Notes under the pieces: model-generated
The model's database searches: none
Told to the model about the DNA's origin: nothing
Seen by the model: the letters and a program-made list of their open reading frames with translations, nothing else
Position numbers and translations under genes: made by a program
Part shown: positions 1 through 10,300 of the stretch, piece by piece
Layout of the letters: every line of letters starts with the position of its first letter
Numbering within the stretch: position 1 is the first letter of the stretch
NCBI GenBank assembly: GCA_031213475.1
Contig: JARUPZ010000029.1
Coordinates: 7,431,290 to 7,495,289, forward strand
Reading direction: 5' to 3'
Origin: Nereocystis luetkeana
Lineage: Eukaryota > Sar > Phaeophyceae > Laminariales > Laminariaceae
DNA: 64,000 nucleotides

Positions 1-83
1 CCCTTTTAAGACTGCAGCCCCGTTTTGGGGGCATACTGGTTGGAATTACACTGATTTTGTCCCGAAAACGGGACTGCGGCCCA
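1..83. repeat. M2 palindromic element, copy 1 (left part cut by window edge)
   Basis: Begins CCCTTTTAAGACTGCAG and continues to an inverted copy of the same CCCGTTTTGGGG stem around position 50-80. Same palindromic family as the copies at 32.4, 38.8, 40.3, 41.1, 42.5 and 54.8 kb. The left flank is outside the window. Confidence 0.7.
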
Positions 84-372
84 AAACGAGTTGTACATCC
101 CCGACGAGAAGAAAATCTCCCGTGGCCTGTTTGTAGGCTTACACGAAAACGTACCACCAGGGTATAAGAATAAAGTATTGCTGACACAAATCATAGGCAG
201 GTACAGTCTGGCCGCGAATATAAGCCCCGTTTGGGCTCTGATGTTCACATGTAGCGGGGCTTGTGTTCACGGTCAGCGTGCGACTTCGTTGAGAAGCCCC
301 TGTCATTGCGTGGGTTCGCACAATAAGACGCCAGTCAACAAGGGGAAAAACGATGCTGAGTTGCTTCCCCCC

Positions 373-868
373 CCAATGGACTTCGCGAAAACGCTGAAGC
401 TGCGGTTTCGTGTAGGCGACCTGGACTTGCCAGAAAGAAGAAAGAGGTATACCAGTAGCCGGGAGGAGGAGGAGGAAATAGATGCACAGATGTGCCCGTG
501 TGGCAAAGCGATAGAGAGTAGAACTCACATGGTAGGAGAATGTGAAATATACAAGGAGGAACGGGATGTGTTAGAAGAGGAGATGAGGGAAATAGAAGAA
601 TGTTACATGGAGGAGTTTGACACACTAGATAGCAGCGAGAAAACGATCGCTATCCTAGGAGATAGATGGTGGCCACAGGCGGCCAAACAGGAAGGGGATA
701 AGATTAGCAAAAAGTTTATATGTAATATATGGAAACAACGTAATGAGCGCCCAACTGTTGGAGGTGTCTCTGTTAGGAGTAGGAACGGTGCTCCGTCTCG
801 AAAGGGATGCGTGGTCAGTGGTCAAATGACTAAGGCAAGCAACAAATGAGTACCCCCCCCCCAATGAG
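373..868 (+). mobile_element. Non-LTR retrotransposon ORF, 3' fragment with C-tail
   Basis: The frame ending at 849 encodes a charged protein whose middle has a C-x-C-x8-H-x4-C cluster (CPCG ... RTH ... GEC) followed by a Glu/Lys-rich helix and a conserved-looking tryptophan-rich end (DRWWPQA). This is the usual C-terminal layout of LINE-type polyproteins downstream of the reverse transcriptase. No reverse transcriptase is present, so the copy is 5'-truncated, as is normal for LINEs. The frame is open upstream to 91, but codons 91-360 look unrelated. After the stop, the element ends GAGTAC followed by a run of C, the same ending as the PCT repeats. A degraded second copy of the last ~70 bp lies at 63618-63685. 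Confidence 0.7.
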
Positions 869-883
869 AATGAAGGGCACGTG

Positions 884-910
884 TGGGGGGGGGGGGGGGG
901 GGAGGAGGAG
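884..910. repeat. Poly-G tract
   Basis: Near-pure G run just after the retrotransposon tail; opposite polarity to the C tail at 853-861. Confidence 0.8.
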
Positions 911-1105
911 CGCCCGATATATGTGTGACCTCGAATCTGAGCTACTGCTGAGAGGGAGCGGGAGAGTGGGGCGGGGATTTAGTTAAAATAGTAGATGGGA
1001 TGGAGACCAGAACAAGAGCAAAAAAGGGTCATGAATAATTCTGCCGCAAAGAAAACAACAGAGTGGTCGTACCACCCAGAAGGAGACCAGGGCCACGGTA
1101 GGGGT

Positions 1106-1371
1106 CGGTGTTGTGAACCGAAGATGGAAAATCGCCTCGGTCGGTTTTCGGTATTTTCGGTCGAAAAGTCGGTTTCATTTTTTTTTTTTTAAGGTTTGCA
1201 AGATGAAAGGAAACCGAAACCGAAACCAACCTTTTTTTCGGTGAAAAACAGAAAATGTCGGTCGGGAATTGGAAAAAAAAAAAAAAAAAAACGGTTTTCG
1301 GTCTTAAATCATCCGAAAAAAAAAACGACCGAAAAAAGGGAGTTTCGGTTTTCGGTCGGTTCACAACACTG
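1106..1371. mobile_element. hAT-like foldback MITE
   Basis: The left end reads CGGTGTTGTGAACCGA and the right end is its inverted repeat (TCGGTTCACAACACTG), a 14-bp perfect match inside. The CAGTGTTG-type terminus resembles hAT elements. Flanks GTAGGGGT (1098-1105) and GTAAGGGC (1372-1379) match at 6 of 8 bases, which fits an 8-bp target duplication. The interior is made of CGGTTTTCGGT units and A/T runs, forming a long imperfect hairpin. No coding capacity. Confidence 0.6.
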
Positions 1372-1579
1372 GTAAGGGCGCACTTTTTTTCCGGGGCTCC
1401 TGAGTGGAAGTGCGATATTCCTCACCTCGATGAGCTCTCACTCCCATGGCCTACGTACATATCATACAATATGTATAGGCTATGACCTTTGTGGGTATAA
1501 TATGATGAACAGTACCAGGGTTTTGTTAGGTTTGTCTGGGTGTGGAAAGCGGGACGGGGTCTCGGCGGAAGGATATTTA

Positions 1580-1684
1580 TTACGGGGGGCCATAGTTAAC
1601 AGGACCTATGGTATACATAAAAACCTATATATTTAACCATTTTTACTAACAAAATTTGGTCCTATTAACTATGGTCCCCCGTAG
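1580..1684 (-). mobile_element. M1 MITE (105 bp, TA target duplication)
   Basis: Terminal inverted repeats TTACGGGGG(A/G)CCATAGTTAA. Family definition: about 105 bp, ~30-bp inverted repeats, TA duplicated on both sides as in Tc1/mariner-type MITEs, and a non-palindromic centre that gives orientation (plus = GGACCAAATATTGTTAG reads on the plus strand). This copy lies in the Sec3 intron or 5' region; its right end is GTAG instead of GTAA. Confidence 0.9.
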
Positions 1685-1821
1685 TAGTAATTAAAGAAGT
1701 CGAGGGTTGTCAGCATTGGCCTTGTAGCCACTGAAAACTTTGAGGCGAACATGTAGCAATGAAAAAACCACGAAGGGCTTGATCAAATACCATTCGTTGC
1801 GGGGACTGTGCGGGTCGGCAG

Positions 1822-4265
1822 GTGCGGAAGCTGGATAAGGTCGGGGGGAGGCGGAGCGCCGAGCTACAGCGGACGTACGCAAACGACCTTGGACAGGGGC
1901 TGCTCAAGGTGTAATCGATTTGGATGTTGTCGTGGGTTTAGGTGGTGTCCTTGGAAATGCGCTGCGCTGGGCTGTGTTGTGCTGTGTTGTGCCGTGCTTT
2001 ATTGCTCCGAGGTCCTGTCCCGTCCTGTCCTATCCTGTCCTGTCCTGTCCTGTCCTGTCCTGTCTTGTCCTATGCTGTGCGAGATGGGGGAGGAGGGTCG
2101 TCCCGCGTCGGCAGACAGGCGATTAGTTTGGATTTTAGAGGGGGGTCTGACCGTTCAGCGACAGCACCTCACCACGCGTCTCCGTCCAACCCCACGCATC
2201 CCCGGTCCCCCCCTCCCTGCATGCCGCCTCCTTGATGGAGACAATGATTAGAAATGAAGAACCGAACAGAGATTGGTTCGTGGAATTGTCCGTGGTACTG
2301 TTGTGAGAGAGGTCAATTTACCGTGCGGCTTCGCCTGTATGCCCTCATACCCCCCCCCCCACCCCCCCGCCAAACAATGCCTGCCTGGACGGCGAAAACC
2401 CGACGTACCCCCAGCCTTGTAGAGATGCGAGGGTCTATGGTCTTTCGCGACTACGTTCATGCATGATGTCGAGTACACCCCTCCCGGATGGTTTACTCGC
2501 GATTTTCATGAGGCTCGCCGAACATCTCACAAGAGCTTGGCGCTTGGTGCAGGCAATGTCTGCCTGGTCGGTGAAAACCCGACGTGCTCCGTCCCGGCAT
2601 TGTTGGGATGCGCGGGTCTATGGTCATACGACTACGGCCATGTATGACATGAGTACCCCCCCCCCCCCCCCCGCCCCCCCTCCCTTATTTTCTTTTCGTC
2701 TGGCGGTCACCATGGCTGGTGGTCGAGTTCGATCATTTCTGCAGGGTGGAAAACCTTAAGTCCGCACAAGGGAAATGATCGTATGACGTATCGTGTACCA
2801 GGTATATATATACCGATATATGGTAAAGGCACCCACGAGGCAGTTGCATAGTACAGCCATGCCTGCCTCTGGAAGTGCATACGACGGGGGGGGGGGGGGA
2901 GTATGTCGGCAAGACGCCAGCTCGCCCTTTATGTCACTCGCCCAACACCTCACGGCGTTTCGTGCTTGGTGCAGACAATCAATGCCTGCCTGGCCGGTTT
3001 ATATCGGACGCGCTCCGTCCCGGTATTGTAGGGGTGCGAAGGTTTATTATGGTCATACGGCTACGGCCATGCGTGACAGTGAACCCCCCCACCCCCCCCC
3101 CCCATTCCCTCCTGCTTACCGCCTCCTCGATGCCGATATTTTTAGGCGCGCATCAAAGCGTACTTCAGCGAGCTCATCCCGCGAATTGTTTTCCAGCACA
3201 GCCACCCCGGGCTGGCGTCTATGGAGCGGGCCTCGATAGGGGAGGCCCCAGAGCCGCCGTCCAAGGCTCCTGGGAGCATGCTGCTCCAACAGCAGCTGAC
3301 ACCGGTATGGTTTACTGTGTGCCAGGTATTTTTGTTAGAAGTAGGCTATTTACAGCAGTAGTCTCGTCTTAACAGTAGAGCAGCTATTGTAGTGTATTTA
3401 CCTACAGTAGTCTCACAGTCGCAGTTATTGTGTACCAGGTAGTGGGTGTCTTACAGCAGTAGTCTACGCTTACAGCAGCAGGTGTTGTAGTAGGTGTCTT
3501 GCAGGAGTTATACCGGGGATGTTAATATATAACCTAAGCCTTCATGTGTTTATATCGCGGTAGACGTACCTGTAGTAAGGCGCTCTTGCGTCAAAATCAT
3601 TGCATCGGTGTTGTTACTGGAGTGGTCTTGTACTCGAGCTTCAGAAACAAAACTCTGAGCTGTGATGTTGGATTTTCCCCCCAAAACTCATCTAAAAACT
3701 GCACTCCTCGGAGAGATCATCTACAGATATATTTTCATTTAGATAATCTAGTTCCTTAACTGCCGTGGTCACAAGCTCTGATTGAACCCGGGAAACATGC
3801 GGCAAATCATGCAGAATACACGGGTCCCAACCGGCAATGTCGGGAATTGATCTGCCTTGAAAATCTAAGTCATGAAGTGGGAATGATCTGTGGATGATCT
3901 GTAGATAATCCGTTCATGATCTGTAAGTGATCTGAAGATGATCTGTAGATGTTTCAGTAGATCTTCTGAAGATGATCCGTAGAGTATATGTAGGTGATCT
4001 GTAGATTTTCTGTAGATTATCTGTCCGAGGTGTTGAATAGGGCATATAGTAGTCTTTCCTTGTATATAGTCTTACGTCCGTCTTTCGGTAGCCTTGACAA
4101 GCAGCCTTTCAGTAGTCTGACAGTAGTCTGAATAATATCTGTGCAGTATCACTGAAGTTGGCCTTTCGGTAGCAGTGGATTAGTCCACTCAGCACACTGT
4201 TGTATGTCCCTTTTTGGATACTATCCCAAAGTGATGCAGCAGGGGTACACGACAATATATATATG

Positions 4266-4318
<53 letters not shown>

Positions 4319-7300
4319 TTATATATATAATATTATATACATATATTACGGGGGACCATAATAAGGACCAAATATTGTTAGTAAAAACAGGGAAATAGAT
4401 TTTTGTGTGTACCATAGATCCTATTTAATATGGCCCCATGTAATCGCCGGTTGGGATTTTTGTCATAAAATTAATCAAACATACCAGGTACATATGTTTT
4501 TTCAGAAATGTTCAACCATTTTCTGGGGCCAAAAAAAAAAGTGGGGCGTCAATTTGTTTTTTCGTTTACCTCGAGGCGTTAAGGTGCACAGTTCGGACAT
4601 ATCATTATCTATCTGTCTGCAGCAGATCATCTACAGATCAGACAGATCATCTACAGATCAAACAGATCATCTACATATCAGACAGATCATATACAGATCA
4701 GACAGGTCATATACAGATCAGACAGATCATCTACATATCAGACAGATCATCTACAGATCAGACAGATCATCTAGAACCTGACCTGTCTTTGTGGTATGCG
4801 GTGCGTGCGTTCTTCAGGGTCTGTGTAGTGCAGATCCACCCGAGGAAACCCGTGCTACATGTCACTCACTTTCTACAGCTCCCTCCCACCCGTCAGCATG
4901 AGCTACGGTAGATAATGCATACTACTGTAGTGCTGTTAGGAGTGTCCATCTACCCCAAGCACGAGTATCTACTGTAGATCATGCTGTAGGGATATGATGT
5001 ACCAGGTGTCAGATTTGTTGTCCGAGATGTGAGAAGGGTACGGTTCTTGAAAGCGATCGATGTCGTGGTTAATCGATCAACCCGGTGTTTGATGGGTTGT
5101 TTTTGTTTTTTTTTTTCGACGCGTGTTCTGGAAAAAAGAAGAAGCGTGACCTCGTCCCCTTTCGCCCTCTTTCCTGTCTCGCACCGTTCTCGGGGTTGCC
5201 GTGCTCTCTCGATCGAAGCTCTATGTTGACCTGCGTTTTGCCTTGCTGCTGCTGCTGCTTCCTGTTGGTGATGCCCTCGGGTGGTGGTGCTGCTGCTGCT
5301 GCTGTTTGCTGTGCTGCTGTTGCTGCTTGCTCTGCTGCTTGTGCTCTTGACAGGTTTCGGCATTGCGGCAATGCCTGGAGCACACCATGCCTGCCGTGGC
5401 AAGAGAGCAGGCGTTTTTCATCACGCTGTTCGGCCTGGATCCGATCAAAAGTCCGCAAGACAGGGAATCCGTTCACAAGTGAGAAAAGTGGAAAATACCG
5501 CCAAAGACCAAGGGAATATTATATGCTCAATATTCCTAAAAACGTGCCGTACGGCTTTCGCCGTACTACGAACAAGACGCCAGGACGGAGGGTAAAACAC
5601 ATTGCCATGTGCTGTACGGCTTTCGCCGCACTCGAAAACAGCATCAAGACGGAGCGTAAAACATACCAGGTATATACGTATGTGCTGTACGGCTTTCGCC
5701 GTACTCCTCGAAAACGTCAACAGAGGTTAGTTATTTGTATGTTCTGTCCGGCTTTATCGCCGTACAAGACGGACGAGGGAGCGGGAATGATGACCGCGAT
5801 AAAGCGAAATTGGTTTCGTCGAGAGCTCGATACGCCCTGCTTTTTTTATCATATTTTCTGGCCGTTATTTCGCGAATCAAAAATATTCGACCAGGATGCT
5901 GGAGATCGGCTTCGCGGAGCTCAAGTCCAGCTACAAGCGCCTCGCGGGGGACCTTGGAGACAACCCTTTCGACACCCTGGGAGTGCTGGCGCTCGTGGAA
6001 GACGCTCAGTGCAAGCAGCCGCAGCTGGTTACTCTGGGTATCTTGGTCGAGTTCAAGGGGCTGCTCATGCATCGCTTCAGCAAGTTTATCTCGGAACAGG
6101 TACGCGTACGACGCTATTGTAACAGACCGCGGTTTGGCTACCTTGACCGCGGCTTGACGACCTTGACGACGGTTTGACTGCTTGACTGGCCGCCCACCTC
6201 GACTACATACAGTTTGACAAAGTCGAAAAAGGTCTTGACGGTGACGATGCTGTCATGCAGTGCTTCAGCAGAATAATAAAGGGGCAGTCGATGCTATCTA
6301 ACGCAGTTGGACCGATTGGACGGCCTTGACCTCGGTTTGACCGACTTGACCGCGGCTTGGCGCCCTCGACCGCGGCTTGACCGCCTTGACTTGGATTTGA
6401 CCGACTTGACCGCGGTTTTGTCCCCTTGACCTCGATTTGACCCCCATCGATCGCGGTTTGACTCTTTGGCTGCCGTTCAACCTACACTAACAACAGTATG
6501 ATAAGGTCGAAAGAGGTCTCGACGGTGACGATAATGTCAATATGCACATGTCTTTAGTGCTCATGCACCGCTTCACCGAGTTCATCAAGGAGCAGGTGTG
6601 GCGTGTGGTGTGGCCATGTGCAGCAGTGAAGTTATTGCTATGATTGTGCAGAATGTAGGTTTTTGCTTTTCGCGCCCCGGCGGGTTTAATGCATGTAGTT
6701 CTGCCGTGTTATTTTGGTTGGTGTGTGCTTCGGTAAGCTTTCTTTTTCTTTCTTGCTTTGTTGTTGCTCTGTTTGGATTCGAAATATACCTGGCAGTGCG
6801 CACTGCTTGCTCCTTGTTTTTGCTGTTAGCCGGGTGGTAAAGCCGGGTGGTAATTATGCGTTGCTTTTTTCTTGCTGTTTTTGCTCTTGTTGCGTTATGC
6901 TCTCGCCGTCCTGTCCTTTTGGTACGTGCAAGGACGTGGCCGGTGCGTGTGTCCCTCTTGCCAAAACGTCAGTGTGTGCTTTGTAGGATGTACACGATGC
7001 CCGAGTGCCTACCCGAGTAGGACCACAAGAGCTGAGTGTAGTACCCGGGTACCTCTGAGTAAGATGTGCCCTGGGCGTAAATAGAAAGACCGTTCGGACA
7101 TCAATATGAAGACCAAGCGATACTTTTATTTACGCCGAGAGTGGTGTGTGCACCGTTATCCTTTCGGTGGTCGCTATGCCTTCCGATTTTTGAGCTGTAT
7201 GGAACTCAAAATTCAACGAACGGTGGGCGGGCGTTCTGTCCTTTTTCGGCTGCACAGAACGTCATCGGGTTTTGCCTCGAGTTACCCCTCACCCCGTGTC

Positions 7301-10300
7301 TGAACGCCTCCGAAGGGATACCTTGCACCTTGTAAAACCCCTACTGCATGGACATTAAACGACAAAACACACAAAAAAAAATGGCGAACCATAATTTTTC
7401 CGGGGGACCATAGTTAATAGGACCAAATATTGTCAGTAAAAATGGTCAAATATATAGGTTTTTATGTATACCATAGGCCCTATTAACTGTGGTCCCCCGT
7501 AATAGGCATACTTTGTAGAAGTAGAAGACCGCTGGGCGCCGGTTGAGCGAAGTTCCCGCTTCTTCTTGGTTCCCAAGGGCGGCTTTCTTTATCCGATCCG
7601 TGAGGCGGTTGAGTTAGAGACCGTTTTACCGGGCCGAGCTGGGCGATCTGACATTTGTTTTTCGTTGGTTGTGTGTCAAGTGAGACTCACGGTTCTTTGT
7701 CCCCGCTTTGAACTGCAACGTTTGTACCTAGAACAGCTACTTAGACTTATGTGTGGGGTAATTTGCGCGGTATGAAGCGAAACGGTTACAGGAGCGTTTT
7801 GTGGGGTTTCGATTTTGAGTTGTTGGGGTTGTCGACGATAACTTTTTAGTAGTGTTTCAGCTCGATTTTTTCAGACGCGTACAACAGCGCACCGTACCGT
7901 GTACCCTGCTGGGTGTATATAGCGGCCCGCGTGTCGTATCGCGTACCGTACCGTGTACTGTGTCGTGTCGTGTCGTGTATCGAACCGCTTGCCGCCGTGC
8001 CTTGTCTGTCGTTCACCGTAGGACGAAGTGCGCTTAGAGCGCCGAGTGCGTCACCGTGTGGATTACCGTTTTACCCCACCGTGCGATTTACCGTTTTGAG
8101 CAACCGTGCGATTTATTTACCGTTTTGAGCAACCGTTTTTCGTCTCGTTTGCAACCTTATGGATGTGCGCGGGACAGGTGACTTGGATATCAGGACAGAA
8201 GGGGGACGCGAAAAGGGCGGGCATCCTCGCTGCCGTCGCCAAGCTTCCGACGCTGCTCAAGAAACTAGAGGCGGCGGCTATCGCTGCAGTCGGTGCCAAG
8301 GGGAAGGAGGAGGTGAAAGTTGAAACATAAATTCACACCTATTACGGGGGACCATAGTTAACAGGACCTATGCTATACATAAAAACCTATATATTTAACC
8401 ATTTGTACTAACAATATTTGGTCCTGTTAACTATGGCCCCCCGTAATAGGACAGATCACGATCTAGATCATCTGGATCCTTTTTTACAGATACGTAAAAG
8501 TTGAGCACATGATCTAGATCATACATATCCCACCCAGGCAAACGTGTACATAGGATCTAGATCGCACAGATCCTTTACAGCAAACATGATCTACCGTAGA
8601 TCCCGCAGATCCCTGTAGATCAGGGATCTATCTGCCCCAAACGATCTAGATCCCAAAAATGGGATCTGATATGTCCTAGGTGTGAAGTTATTGCACTATT
8701 TGGCGATGGTACCTGGTAATGTGTACCAGGTATGGCTGTAGGAGATTAAGCCCTAACAGTACGGTACTTTGGTGATTAATTCGTCCAGTCCAGTAGAGCA
8801 CAGAAGAGTATGGTAGGTGGTTGGGCTGTACAGCAGTCCAGCATAGCACTTGTAGTGCACTGTCAATGGCGGTCGATCGCAAGAGGAAGGAGGGGGTAGA
8901 GTTGAAACATATTGCACTCAGTGATGCTCGCCGTAACAAGTACCTGGCGGAGTTTGAGGCAGTAGGCGATTGACCACCCTATTCGACATGTGGCTACAAT
9001 TCGGTTACGCCCTCCAACAAGTGCCTGGAAACCCTTTGGTTGTTTCTCGTCGCTGCTGGTAGTGCCCCCCCCCCCCCCCCCCCTCATTTAAGCTGTCATC
9101 CATATACCAGTCTGCCTCGCAAGTGGTTCTTAGCAGGACGCAGTTCACCCTTCCTGCGACTGGCCGAGCACCACACGGCGCTTTGTGCTTGGTGCAAGTA
9201 AATGTCTGTCTGGTCGGTGAAAACCCGACATGTTCCGTCCCGGCATTGTAGAGATGCGAGGGTCTATGGTCACACGACTACGGCCATGCATGAGATCGAG
9301 TACCCCCCCCCCCCCCCCCGCCCCCCCCCCGCCCCCGGCCTCCCCGCGATGTGCCGAGTGATATATTTTTTTGCAAGCGTAACGGATATGTTCGTGATTA
9401 TTAAACACGTTGGGTTGCGTTGGGATTGGTTGGGTTGGGCTGGATTGGTGTCGCGTAGGGATGCAAATCACGGATGTTGGGTGTTTGGGTGTTTATGTGT
9501 TGGGTGGGTGAAGCACCGGTGGCTTCCATGGGGTAGGTTTGGGTTGTTGCCGTTTGTATGGTATGTTCTCTGGTTGTGTTGGCCTTGATTTATTGTACGC
9601 GTTTGTTTGTTTTTTGTTGTTGTTTGCGCACTTTGTTCAGACGGAGGCGCAGAAGTTCTACCAGAGGCTGGTCCTGCTGCTGTTCAAGCACATCGAGGAC
9701 GTCGCCGCCAGCAACCCCAAGTACGAACACATGGTTCGTCTCGAGAACTACCACTTTTTCTCGGCCACGGTTCGGCCGTTGAAGGTTAGTCAATCGGCAC
9801 ACGGGGAAGAGAGCCAGACAGGCAAGAGAGCCAACCAGGCAGAGAGACACCATGGTAGACAGAAAGGCAGGCAGGCAGGCGGGCAGACAGATAAAAGAGC
9901 CGAGCAGGAAGCAAGCATATCGTCTGTCTTCCCCTCCGCCCCCCCCCACCCGCTTGAGCGTCGCGAGATCTCGGCCTCATCACAATAGTAAAGACACGAC
10001 ACTTCGCGTCGCGGTCGTCGTCTCCCGCAATCAAAGCTGACGAGCCGCAGACCTAAGTGCTATGTTGAGCATTGCTTCTCGCTCGTCCTCCGCCCCGAAA
10101 AAACAATCCTCGTGCCGCGGTAGACAGACAGGCAGGCAGCACAAACGTAGCATGGACAGGCAATAAACAGGCAGAGGCCGGCGCTCAAACAGCCAGGCGC
10201 GTATTCCAGGAAACAGGTGGACAGAACAGTGGATCGTTACCTCTTTTTTTTTTTACAGGAATGCACGCACACGCAGGTAATATATATGTCGCGATTTGAG

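Noticed and set aside
5085..6122. 345-residue plus-strand frame
   Set aside because: Wrong frame across Sec3 exons 3 and 4 plus the TGC repeat; the exon frames match Sec3 instead.
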